This document shows, in pieces, positions 56,172 to 64,000 of a DNA stretch of 64,000 nt. Made by a program: the position numbers and the translations under genes. Origin of the DNA: Dyadobacter luteus. Lineage in GTDB: Bacteria > Bacteroidota > Bacteroidia > Cytophagales > Spirosomataceae. Under the pieces are notes generated by a model. That model was not told the DNA's origin, ran no database searches, and saw nothing but the letters and a program-made list of their open reading frames with translations. Location: positions 186,001 through 250,000 of the forward strand of contig NZ_QNUL01000002.1 of assembly GCF_003383615.1 (NCBI RefSeq), read 5' to 3'. Position 1 is the stretch's first letter; each line of letters opens with the position of its first letter.

Positions 56172-56354
56172 TTATCCACACCCACCGCCGAAATACAATG
56201 CTGCCCCAAATCCACCGATCACAATCCCTAGTGGTGCAGCAATGATTGAAGTAGAAAGTGCGGTTCCCATGCCAATCATCGTCCATGTAACGGTATCACA
56301 TCGTGCATCTCCCGCACGCGTTTGCTCTAATTCCTGTAGTCGTAGTTTTCTCAT
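56172..56354 (-). CDS. Double-glycine-type bacteriocin precursor, peptide B
   Basis: A 60-residue precursor. Leader MRKLRLQELEQTRAG is the same length as that of peptide A and shares Leu at -12, Glu-Leu at -8/-7 and Gly at -1, with Ala instead of Gly at -2. The 45-residue core has Cys at position 4 and position 44, and a hydrophobic, glycine-rich middle ('IGMGTALS', 'IGGFGAALYFGGG'). It precedes peptide A by 76 bases. Probably the second half of a two-peptide bacteriocin. Confidence 0.78.
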   Translation of the reverse strand: MRKLRLQELEQTRAGDARCDTVTWTMIGMGTALSTSIIAAPLGIVIGGFGAALYFGGGCG

Positions 56355-56564
56355 GTTTTTTGTGTTGAGGTTTACAAATTAATATTTTATAAGTGCAAAT
56401 TAAACATCATATTATTTAAAAACATCTGTTTTTCGCTGGTAAATAACTAGTATAGTGATATAATTAACTTGAAAAATTATTTAATTGATTTTTTTATTGT
56501 TTACATGACAATTATTATTAACCTTCGTATCTGTGATTGGCAAACTATTACTATACACAGCAGG

Positions 56565-56897
56565 ATGAAGAAATTACCTATTGGAGACAATATAAGGCTT
56601 GTTAGAAATCGCCTCGGTTATTCGCAAGAATATGTTGCAGAACGGTTAGGAATCTCTAAGCAGCGCTACAGACAATTGGAAAACGAGGATCAGAAGTCAC
56701 TTACAATAGGGAGGATTCTCGAGATTGCAATAATCTTGCAGACAGATATAGAAACCCTGTTTAGTATCCATAGAATTAAATTCAAAAATGAAGATGTAGA
56801 TATGCAACCTACTGAAAGTCAGTTGGATGAGTTGCTGTATCTGATTAAAGACCAAAAAGTTCTTATAGATGACATTCACAAGAATATGAAAAGTTAA
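56565..56897 (+). CDS. XRE-type regulator of the bacteriocin island
   Basis: A 110-residue Cro/CI-type regulator: HTH 'IGDNIRLVRNRLGYSQEYVAERLGISKQRYRQLENEDQ' (about 6-43) followed by a short helical tail. Start at 56565 (MKKLPIGDN); the longer frame adds an unlikely hydrophobic stretch. It is divergent from the peptide genes across about 210 bases and is their likely controller. Confidence 0.85.
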   Translation: MKKLPIGDNIRLVRNRLGYSQEYVAERLGISKQRYRQLENEDQKSLTIGRILEIAIILQTDIETLFSIHRIKFKNEDVDMQPTESQLDELLYLIKDQKVLIDDIHKNMKS

Positions 56898-57074
56898 CTC
56901 TTGTGCGGATTTATTTCGTCCGTGCATTCAGATGACTAGTTACACCAGCTTTTTGTTTTGATAGGTTGTATCACGGGCCCAGGTGTTCTACTGGGTGTTG
57001 GGAATTCTAAAAAAACACAACCGAAGGATCGACCATCTGACTAATTCATACATTCATTATTATACTTTTCACAA

Positions 57075-57851
57075 ATGATTAAAGTAGTTTGCTGTATTTC
57101 TGATTTCGGTGTGGCTGGTTACAGAAATGGTTTAAGCTATTCATGCAGGCGTTTTAAAATTAATCTTACAACTTTATTCCACAGTGATTTATGGCATAGT
57201 CATCGTTTGAAGGACAGTAGTCTGAAGTTATTCTTGCAGTCACAGCCCGCGGAGCAGATTGTTTTATTCACTGATGGTTACGACACCCTGTTTCTAGCTA
57301 GGGAAATGGATATCTATATCAAGTATTTACAGTTGTCTCCGAATAGGGATATTGTAGTGTCTGCAGAAACAAACTGCTATCCCGATGAAAATCTTGCAAG
57401 CGTATATCCGAATACTGTGGGTAGTTATCGGTTTTTAAATTCAGGAGGTATCATCGGGCCCGCTGCGAAATTGCTTTCTGCTCTTAATGAAATTGATTCC
57501 ATTAAACATCTGGAGGATGATAAATACGCATGGAGCAACCAGTACCTATGGTCGAAATTGTATCTTAATAGGTCGGTCCCAATGATTGTAGATCATCAGT
57601 GCGAGATATTCCAGACATTCTCAAACGACTTAAAAAGCGCACATGCCTTCGCATTAGCATCAAAGGAAGGTAAAACGGAGCTGGTTAGTCGGTTAATAGA
57701 AGATGAACGTGTCAGAATTGATGCTAACTTTGAAATTAAAGACAGTGCGATTAGTAACTTGGAGACAAACACTAGACCTTTACATTTGCATTTTAACGGG
57801 CCAATCATGAAGTTCATGATGTTTCTTGATCCATTTAGAGCCTTGATATAG
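57075..57851 (+). CDS. PLOD/GT25-like glycosyltransferase
   Basis: A 258-residue protein. 'IVLFTDGYDTLFLA' (DGYD at the place of the DxD metal motif), 'VSAETNCYPDENLASVYP' and 'SYRFLNSGGIIG' match the glycosyltransferase domain of procollagen lysyl-hydroxylase/collagen glycosyltransferases. Bacterial members glycosylate proteins or glycans. It follows the XRE regulator in the same direction and belongs to the AT-rich island. A role in peptide modification is possible but unproven. Confidence 0.8.
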   Translation: MIKVVCCISDFGVAGYRNGLSYSCRRFKINLTTLFHSDLWHSHRLKDSSLKLFLQSQPAEQIVLFTDGYDTLFLAREMDIYIKYLQLSPNRDIVVSAETNCYPDENLASVYPNTVGSYRFLNSGGIIGPAAKLLSALNEIDSIKHLEDDKYAWSNQYLWSKLYLNRSVPMIVDHQCEIFQTFSNDLKSAHAFALASKEGKTELVSRLIEDERVRIDANFEIKDSAISNLETNTRPLHLHFNGPIMKFMMFLDPFRALI

Positions 57852-58057
57852 CTTACATAACTAGCAGTGTTTACATGTAAGAGAGTTAGTAAAGAAAGTA
57901 TGAGTAGAGGTGCTTACTATTACAGAGTTTCAACAAGTAATCATCAATGCGGTAAATATTTTACGATAGGCGCTTCCCGGTAGTACATGATAAAATAATA
58001 GCTTCCTGGGGTGGCCCAAAAAGCGGCACACATTTTTGCACATCGTGATGCAAGTTG

Positions 58058-58390
58058 ACATACAAAAAAACCGGTTAAAATTCTAAGGAGTTCTAATGCT
58101 GATTTTAAGCAGGAAGTGATAAGGATGCTGGCATCAGGTAGAATTACAAAGGAAATCTCCGAAGCGTTTGGAACTGCCGACAATCTTCTCCAACGTTGGA
58201 AGAGAATGGCAACAAAAATATAAAATCGACTCTTGGAGAAAATGGCAAGGAGAAGTCGGCGAAGATGGACACAGAAGTTGCTAAATTACGTGCTGAAAAT
58301 GCGTGCTTAAAAGCCGAGCGCGAAATTTTAAAAAAGGCCTTAGGTCTACCATACAACTTCTCAAGCCGCAACGTCTTTCTGGCGTTTTAA
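58058..58390 (+). pseudogene. IS3-family transposase OrfA, frameshifted
   Basis: One frame reads 'ADFKQEVIRMLASGRITKEISEAFGTADNLLQRWKRM' and stops near 58220. A second frame continues with 'GENGKEKSAKMDTEVAKLRA' and 'EREILKKALGL', the leucine-zipper end of OrfA. OrfB is missing. A possible left inverted repeat begins near 58007 (tggggtggcccaaa). Confidence 0.75.
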
Positions 58391-58465
58391 AACCCTTTCC
58401 AGATTCGCTATTTTTGTTTGTCTATATTTTTCTTTGTATTCTTCGTAATCGAATGGAGTAAAAGG

Positions 58466-58996
58466 TTACTTATATCTAACCATACGGTAGTAGATAATTG
58501 CAATTTTTCTTGCCGTAGCGACAATTGCATATTTATGACCACCTTTTGATCTCATTCTTCTAAAATAGTCACCTAGCCAATTGCTACTGGATAACAAGCT
58601 GTTGGCCGCCATGCGAAAAGCTTGTGAGGCTAAGTTAGCTTTTTTGGATAACAATTTGCTACTGATTAGTTTACCGCCAGAGACTTTTCGGTTTGGACAC
58701 AGATTTAACCAACTCACAAATTTTTCTTCCGTTGCCCACTTACTCAAATCTGTTCCTGTTTCACCTAACACCTCCAATGCAACCGTAGAACTTATACCGT
58801 ATACATCGGTCCCAAGAATACCTTTTAAATATTTCCTGGTATTAAACGCGAAAAATGCATCTGATCCGGTCGTTGTCGCCAGATTGATAAAAAAAGGAAT
58901 TGAGGCTAAATTTCCAAAAACGAGGTACACAGGAGCTTCTGGTGCTAAATTGATGTTATTTTTGAAAACAATGCTCTCGGACAGAATGTTTGACAA
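58466..58996 (-). pseudogene. IS110-family transposase, C-terminal part
   Basis: The 176-codon frame ends with the Transposase_20 domain of IS110: 'LGETGTDLSKWATEEKFVSWLNLCP', 'KLISSKLLSKKANLASQAFRMAA' and 'KYAIVATARKIAIIYYRMVRY'. The N-terminal DEDD catalytic part is absent, so the gene is 5'-truncated. It abuts the IS3 relic and marks the right edge of the bacteriocin island. Confidence 0.8.
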
Positions 58997-59022
58997 ACTG
59001 GTGATGAGCCAGATGAAATAAG

Positions 59023-59592
59023 ATGGAAACAGTAATCAACTATCTGCTGCAGTTCGGAAACCTCAACCAGCAGCAGATCAACTTTATGACGAAAAAGGGT
59101 AAGGCTTTAGAACTTACCAAAGAGGATTACTTTTCTGAAGCGGGAAAGATTGCAAAACAAGTCGGGGTTATCCTGGAAGGTATCCTGAGGGTCTGTTACT
59201 ACAATAACAAAGGCGAAGATGTTACCAAATATTTCATAGACGAAAATAATTTTGTTGTGGATCTGGACAGTTTTGATAACCAGATCCTCTCATCCGAGTA
59301 TGTGCAGGCCGTTACGAACTGCAAACTCATCGTTTTTTCCAAGCATGATTGGGAAGACATTTCTGCTACCATCATAGGCTGGGAAAGTATCATAACCAAA
59401 ATCGTCAAAAAATCCCTGTTTCAAAAGATTGAAAGGCGCAGTCCCCTGGTTTCTGAAGATGCTACTACGCGTTATCTTGCCTTCATGGAAAAATTTCCGG
59501 AAATGGCAAACCGCATCCCGCTTTCCTACCTGGCATCTTATCTGGGTGTTACGCAATCGTCGCTGAGCCGGATAAGAAAAAGCATTCGCTGA
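59023..59592 (+). CDS. Crp/Fnr-family regulator
   Basis: A 189-residue protein with a cyclic-nucleotide-binding-like N-terminal domain ('ILEGILRVCYYNNKGEDVTKYFIDENNFVVDL') and a C-terminal HTH ('IPLSYLASYLGVTQSSLSRIRKSIR'). Typical of Bacteroidota Crp/Fnr homologues. Single gene just right of the IS remnants. Its target is unknown. Confidence 0.88.
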   Translation: METVINYLLQFGNLNQQQINFMTKKGKALELTKEDYFSEAGKIAKQVGVILEGILRVCYYNNKGEDVTKYFIDENNFVVDLDSFDNQILSSEYVQAVTNCKLIVFSKHDWEDISATIIGWESIITKIVKKSLFQKIERRSPLVSEDATTRYLAFMEKFPEMANRIPLSYLASYLGVTQSSLSRIRKSIR

Positions 59593-60449
59593 GAACGCGT
59601 GGTAAAGTGCTTAACATTGCTGTATTGTACTGATATGATTTTTGATACGAGACTTTTTGATCAATAAAACAAGAAGCATAAACAAATCGTCAGTTGCATT
59701 CGTTAACATCGGGGTGTAGAAAAAGAGTCCTGGATGCAAGGCCGGGTCATTACTGTTAAGGTGATGTAACAATCTTACTGATAATTAGACAAGGTTACCT
59801 GTAGCAAAAGGTATTCTATGGCATAGATGCGGCAGCAGGTTGTACTGTCCGCTTTGTCTGCCCCTTGCTTTTACAAACGCATTGTTTCTGATTCTATAGC
59901 TCACTGACACAAGTCGGTAAGCAGACCTGAAGCACATCGGCATTTTTCAAACCTGATGATAGAAGGTAACGGTACAATTGAACTACTGATAGGGTATATA
60001 ATCAGCTGGCTTCTTTTATGACTTAGCAGGTTAGAAGCCCGCAATTGCTCCTGGTGGTCTCCATTTGTAAATCTGTACTATCTTGCCCATTCGCCCAATA
60101 CGGCAGCTTTTCGAATTAGCCCGACTTGCACACGGTTGGTTCATGTTAAACGTTAGGTTGATTCCACAGCATTTTTAGCTCTCCAGGGTGGTCTGTTTCG
60201 CCCGGAACATGTCGTCAGCTTAAATCTTACTTATCTGGTCAGTTAAACAGGTCATCGTCATTCTACTTTATTCTAAACGATCAATGACTTCATCATTACA
60301 TCAGCCGATTGTTGATATCAGATCAGTTCAGAATAATTTTTTTTTCAGCCGTGCATCGTATCAGTATTTCACCTGTGTCTTAGGAGTAGATAATGGCAAT
60401 ACTATCTGTTATAATCTGTGTATAAGCCAACTTTCGCACGAGAATCCTG
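59593..60449. other. Long gap, no gene recognised
   Basis: About 860 bases without a convincing coding frame, RNA gene or repeat. The right end should contain the promoter of the lipoprotein gene at 60450. Confidence 0.35.
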
Positions 60450-61379
60450 ATGAAAACAGTACTTTTTTATTTAATGACCATATTGTCCGTCGGGCTTCTG
60501 TCCTGCGATAGAGTGGAGGGCCTGCAGCCGGAAGAGGGAGAGATTTCGAAAGCAACTGCTGCGCTTATTGCTGACCGCTTCCCGGATGCGGCGAACGTGA
60601 CATTCAGGACCATCGATAAAGACCGGTTATGGGAAGCACGTTTCGAACAGGGTGCTGTTTCTTATTATGCAGGGCTGCAAACTGATAAAATCCTGGCGGT
60701 GCACCGGCTTCTGGGTAGCAGTGTCCCGGATTCGGTAGACCGGATTATACGCAGTAACATTCCTGTGGCCAGGACGGGCCAGTTGTCAGATTACCGCCAG
60801 GAACTGTTCATTGAGGGTGATACCGAAACCTCCCGCTACAGGGCTATGCTGTCTGTTGACGGAAATGAATACCTGGTCAAATGGAATTTTAACAGTAGTG
60901 CTTCCAATGGAAAAACCAGGGTTCAGATCGCCATGCATGAATACTCTATTTTCGAATTTGATACAGATGTTCGTACTGAGCCGTTACCGCCGGCATTGAA
61001 GGCTTTTCAGGACCGGACACAATACGTCGTGGTAAAATTAAAAACGAAGGTACTGGATGTAAATAAAATGCACTTCCATTTCGTGCCGGAAAACCGCGAT
61101 GCAGCCATGATTCTGGACAGTGAAGGCGTTCTGATTGGTTCATATAACTTTATAGAAGGGTATAATTCATTTGATGAACTTCCGCTTTTGTTACAGGTCA
61201 GATTAAAATATTTCGGCACACAGAATTACCAGACATCGGTATTCAGCGGCAAATTCCAGGAAGACAATAACACAGGTTACCGTATACTGACCTGGTCAGA
61301 TACGGTAACCGCTGATTTTTTCTTCGACCAGAACGGTGGGTGGCCGTCATTTAGCTACGCACTTGCTGTTAATTTATGA
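60450..61379 (+). CDS. Lipoprotein of unknown function (PepSY-like N-terminal half)
   Basis: A 309-residue protein with a lipobox (GLLSC, Cys19). The first mature segment 'ISKATAALIADRFPDAANVTFRTIDKDRLWEARFEQG' resembles the PepSY-like pattern of small Bacteroidota lipoproteins, and a second unit is suggested around 185-240. The rest is beta-rich. It precedes the ECF sigma gene by 63 bases and may belong to the same regulon. Confidence 0.65.
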   Translation: MKTVLFYLMTILSVGLLSCDRVEGLQPEEGEISKATAALIADRFPDAANVTFRTIDKDRLWEARFEQGAVSYYAGLQTDKILAVHRLLGSSVPDSVDRIIRSNIPVARTGQLSDYRQELFIEGDTETSRYRAMLSVDGNEYLVKWNFNSSASNGKTRVQIAMHEYSIFEFDTDVRTEPLPPALKAFQDRTQYVVVKLKTKVLDVNKMHFHFVPENRDAAMILDSEGVLIGSYNFIEGYNSFDELPLLLQVRLKYFGTQNYQTSVFSGKFQEDNNTGYRILTWSDTVTADFFFDQNGGWPSFSYALAVNL

Positions 61380-61442
61380 AAGGAGGAATTGTAGGATGAC
61401 TCTCCTGATTTGTGATCACCAGAATGGGGCTGCCTTTAGCTG

Positions 61443-62027
61443 ATGAAGTTTTTTTTGAACAGAAAATATAACGATGTAACTGAATTGGTAAGAGCCTGCC
61501 AGAGGCTGGACCCAAAGGCGCAGACAATATTCTATGACCGTTACAAGTCGGAGCTGACCGCTATCTGCAGCCGTTATGCAAAAACAAAGGCAGAAGCGGA
61601 GGATATCTATCAGGAATCGTTTATTAAAGTTTTCAATAACCTCTCAGAAGTAGCAGATCCCAACGCTATTGATGCATGGATCAAGTCAATCGTTGTCCGC
61701 ACGGCAATTAATTACTACCATCGGACAACTAAAAACGAACTGCGTTCTACAGGTCCTGAAGACCATGTAGCATCTATCGAATCTGACGACTACGAGCGGA
61801 TCATTGAAACAATGCGGCTGAATGATCTCAGAGATATTATCGGCAAACTGCCTGATGGTTACAGGATCATCATTAACCTGCACTTGATAGACGGATACTC
61901 GCATGTTGAAATTGCAGAAATGTTAAACATCTCTGACAGTACGTCCCGGTCACAATTTTATCGCGGACGCAACCTGTTGATCAGAAAGTTACAGCAATAC
62001 GGCATTAATAGTTATGAAATACCCTGA
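61443..62027 (+). CDS. ECF-type RNA polymerase sigma factor
   Basis: A 194-residue sigma70-family protein. Region 2 includes 'LDPKAQTIFYDRYKSELTAICSRYAKTKAEAEDIYQESFIKVF', and region 4 'LPDGYRIIINLHLIDGYSHVEIAEMLNISDSTSRSQFYRGRNLL'. It directs transcription of a small regulon. Its last 14 bases overlap the next gene, which has the position of an anti-sigma factor. Confidence 0.93.
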   Translation: MKFFLNRKYNDVTELVRACQRLDPKAQTIFYDRYKSELTAICSRYAKTKAEAEDIYQESFIKVFNNLSEVADPNAIDAWIKSIVVRTAINYYHRTTKNELRSTGPEDHVASIESDDYERIIETMRLNDLRDIIGKLPDGYRIIINLHLIDGYSHVEIAEMLNISDSTSRSQFYRGRNLLIRKLQQYGINSYEIP

Positions 62028-63147
62028 TGACCAGATAAATGAGCGGTTGCGCAAAGCGCTGCTTGCCAGATTAAGCCAGATTGAAGACCAGCCGGATCCG
62101 GCCCTGGCAAGGATCGTATTGGCTTCGGTCGCACCTGGAAACCGGATGGCCCAACAGGCCCGATGGATTCTTACGGCGCTGTTTGTTCTGCTTTTTTCCA
62201 TATCACTTTATGATCCGAAATTGCCAGCCAGAGTGCTCAGCAGAGATGCATCATATGTCCCGGTAAATCCTGAAAGTATCTATGCCAAAGGAGAAAATCA
62301 GCCAAGGGGAGGCATTATCCCATCAGCACAGAAAGAGACACTGTCTCACAGGCCGCCTGCAAACAGTGTTGTCACAGCCACGGCAGATCTGGAAAAATCC
62401 GTCACGGGGACTTTTTCTTCTTCGCCCTATAATCCGGGCGCCGGACTTGCGGCAATGGATGATTTGAAGCTTCTGGAAAGCCGCCCGGCTGTGCCTTTTG
62501 AAGGGATTCCTCTTCCGGAGATTGAATCAGTTCATCAGAGCCGGCGTACTCCTGCCTTAAAACAAAGGTGGGGTCTGGTATTGGGTTTTACCCCGATGAA
62601 CACCTCCCATCTGGTCAGAATTAACTCTGCCAATCATCCGGGATATCAGAATTTTAATTTCCCGGAGAATTTTTCGTCGCGGAAAATTGCATGGAAAGTC
62701 CAGGCTGGTGCAGAGTATAAAGGCTTTCAGCTATTGCTTCATTATGCCCGTGTAAAGCAGATCTTTGAATACGAACTTGCTACTGACGAGTTCGTTCTGG
62801 ATGCACAGAAAAACCCGCTTCGTAAAGGGATAGAAAAACAACTTGATCAAACTCTTGAATTTGCAGGCCTGGGGATCAAAAAGAACATTGACCTGACAGC
62901 CGCCGGACTTAAAAATTATTTTGTTAATGCGGGCCTTGATTATTCAAGGGAACTGACCTCTAAACAAAATGCTTTCTGGGTAACAGTAAGTGCGGGCCGC
63001 CAGGTCAGGCTTCACCAGAACACTTATCTGATGATAGGGCCATATGCTGAGTATTCGCTCAACAGGTTAAATACCAGCGAAAGAGGTTTTCAGCTTCAGC
63101 CGTATCAGGTAGGTTTTTCGTTTAATCTCAAACATAAAATCAATTAG
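62014..63147 (+). CDS. Membrane-anchored protein with C-terminal beta-barrel-like region
   Basis: A 377-residue protein. The N-terminal 48 residues are a short cytosolic part followed by one membrane helix (about 50-66), as in anti-sigma factors. Then comes a proline/serine-rich linker (about 70-175), and the last 190 residues are beta-rich, like an outer-membrane-type barrel ('RWGLVLGFTPMNTSHL', ending 'VGFSFNLKHKIN'). Co-translated with the ECF sigma factor, so a regulatory link is likely. How one protein could carry both parts is unclear. Confidence 0.7.
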   Translation: MKYPDDQINERLRKALLARLSQIEDQPDPALARIVLASVAPGNRMAQQARWILTALFVLLFSISLYDPKLPARVLSRDASYVPVNPESIYAKGENQPRGGIIPSAQKETLSHRPPANSVVTATADLEKSVTGTFSSSPYNPGAGLAAMDDLKLLESRPAVPFEGIPLPEIESVHQSRRTPALKQRWGLVLGFTPMNTSHLVRINSANHPGYQNFNFPENFSSRKIAWKVQAGAEYKGFQLLLHYARVKQIFEYELATDEFVLDAQKNPLRKGIEKQLDQTLEFAGLGIKKNIDLTAAGLKNYFVNAGLDYSRELTSKQNAFWVTVSAGRQVRLHQNTYLMIGPYAEYSLNRLNTSERGFQLQPYQVGFSFNLKHKIN

Positions 63148-63151
63148 CCAT

Positions 63152-64000
63152 ATGTTTTCCACTCTGTTCAATCCGGTCCGCGTACTCATTTTTCCATTGT
63201 TTGCTGCCTGCGTTTTTTCCTGTAGCCGCAGCAAGGATATCCCACCCTCTGAAATCACAGAAATTAACCCGACGACAGCTTTTGAAATTTATGATTCTCT
63301 GACCTCTGCAGAGGGAACAGTGATTAAAAATATGCAAATCGACCGCACGGTTTATACCTATAACGGGGATTATCCGCCCGTTTCCTATAAGATCAAATCG
63401 GTTTACAGCTACGAATATGACCAGAAAAGCCGGCTGGTCAAATGTGTCTATAACGCTGACGATTACCGAAGAACCAGGACCACACAACTGGAGTACGGCC
63501 TGGACGGCTTGATCAGCAAGGTGACAATGAATTGGTATACCCCTCAGGGCACACCGGGCAAAGATATGGTATGGATTTTCAGAAAGGAAAACGGGGTCTC
63601 TAAAATTACGCCTGCCGGAACCTCCGTACCGTTTTTCCCACCTGTGAACCCGGCCAATGATGACTATAAAAATCTTGTGATGATCGGCGCTGACAATAAG
63701 ATCATCCAGATGGGAGGTACAGAGAATGGATTTATGAGTAACTATTCTTCATTCAGCTACGACAATGAGAACAATATCAAGCAAATCATCTTCAGTTCGG
63801 TAACCACAGAGGGACAGCAACTGCATATCCCTTCCCTGGCAGGATTGGAATATACCAAATACGTCCGCTCACCATTTACTTCTTCCAGCTTTGCACTGGT
63901 GCATCATTTTACACAATATTCCGGCTTTAGTCCGTCAAGCGATATGCTGGACTTTGGTGTGAATATGCCTGTCAAAACATATACACACGAAATTATCAGA
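63152..64000 (+). CDS. Lipoprotein of unknown function (runs off window)
   Basis: Open from ATG at 63152 to the window end (283 codons). Signal peptide with a lipobox (VFSC, Cys24, or Cys20), then a beta-rich, tyrosine-rich mature part with repeated 'YSYEYDQKSRLVKCVY' and 'FSYDNENNIKQIIFSS' units, of the kind seen in Bacteroidota DUF4595/RHS-like lipoproteins. Begins 5 bases after the barrel-like gene, so the operon continues rightwards. Confidence 0.75.
   Translation, partial: MFSTLFNPVRVLIFPLFAACVFSCSRSKDIPPSEITEINPTTAFEIYDSLTSAEGTVIKNMQIDRTVYTYNGDYPPVSYKIKSVYSYEYDQKSRLVKCVYNADDYRRTRTTQLEYGLDGLISKVTMNWYTPQGTPGKDMVWIFRKENGVSKITPAGTSVPFFPPVNPANDDYKNLVMIGADNKIIQMGGTENGFMSNYSSFSYDNENNIKQIIFSSVTTEGQQLHIPSLAGLEYTKYVRSPFTSSSFALVHHFTQYSGFSPSSDMLDFGVNMPVKTYTHEIIR

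Noticed and set aside
57900..57990. 27-codon frame starting MSRGAYYY
   Set aside because: Too short, no leader motif, and it borders the IS3 relic.
50707..58390. Composite IS3 transposon carrying the bacteriocin genes
   Set aside because: The two OrfA relics differ in type (FSSSFKAKAT versus ADFKQEVIRML) and no matching inverted ends were seen.

Overview
The window looks like a chromosomal accessory stretch from a Bacteroidota bacterium, most likely Sphingobacteriales or Cytophagales (Pedobacter- or Dyadobacter-like). The signs are a SusC/SusD pair, a two-module FtsX-type ABC permease with the usual 'RTKEIGIRK' repeats, a LytS-type kinase, DUF6520 and MauE proteins, Bacteroidota-type mobilisation genes, and many AraC regulators paired with oxidoreductases. 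The genus is inference. No rRNA or tRNA gene was seen.

Layout. 1-8 kb: the 5' part of a LytS-type sensor kinase, a decayed gene, a solitary ArdA antirestriction protein, DUF3072 and beta-flower proteins, and a xylan module (GH10 xylanase plus CE1-type esterase) beside a SusC stub. 8-18 kb: membrane acyltransferase, a lipoprotein whose start is one base out of frame, NhaA antiporter, a relic and an intact copy of an ABC permease, and a lipoprotein alpha/beta hydrolase. 18-25 kb: mobilisation block (accessory protein, HPHLH relaxase, TraG-like coupling protein) with a candidate oriT, then TetR, an RteC-like protein and a Crp-family regulator. 25-32 kb: MauE and DUF6520 convergent to a TlpA-SusC-SusD operon. 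32-41 kb: an AT-rich defence-like island. It holds an XRE-type regulator, a MORC-like GHKL ATPase, an unclassified methyltransferase-like protein, a C5-cytosine methyltransferase, an opposing pair (DGQHR-like protein plus a HEPN-motif protein) and an HsdM stub. 41-50.5 kb: four AraC regulators interleaved with an SDR, two NAD-dependent epimerase-like reductases, two small membrane proteins and a flavin monooxygenase. 50.7-59 kb: a second AT-rich island bounded by IS3/IS110 remnants. It encodes a putative two-peptide double-glycine bacteriocin with a C39 peptidase-ABC exporter, a thioredoxin-like protein, membrane proteins, an XRE regulator and two glycosyltransferases. 59-64 kb: Crp-family regulator, lipoproteins, and an ECF sigma factor overlapping a membrane-anchored barrel-like protein.

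The two most interesting systems are the methyltransferase/MORC/HEPN island (about 32.5-39.9 kb) and the bacteriocin island (50.9-57.9 kb). In the latter both precursors share a 15-residue leader and carry one cysteine near each end of the core. With a thioredoxin-like gene in the same operon, this suggests disulfide-closed, possibly glycosylated peptides. All functions come from reading motifs by eye; no database search was run.
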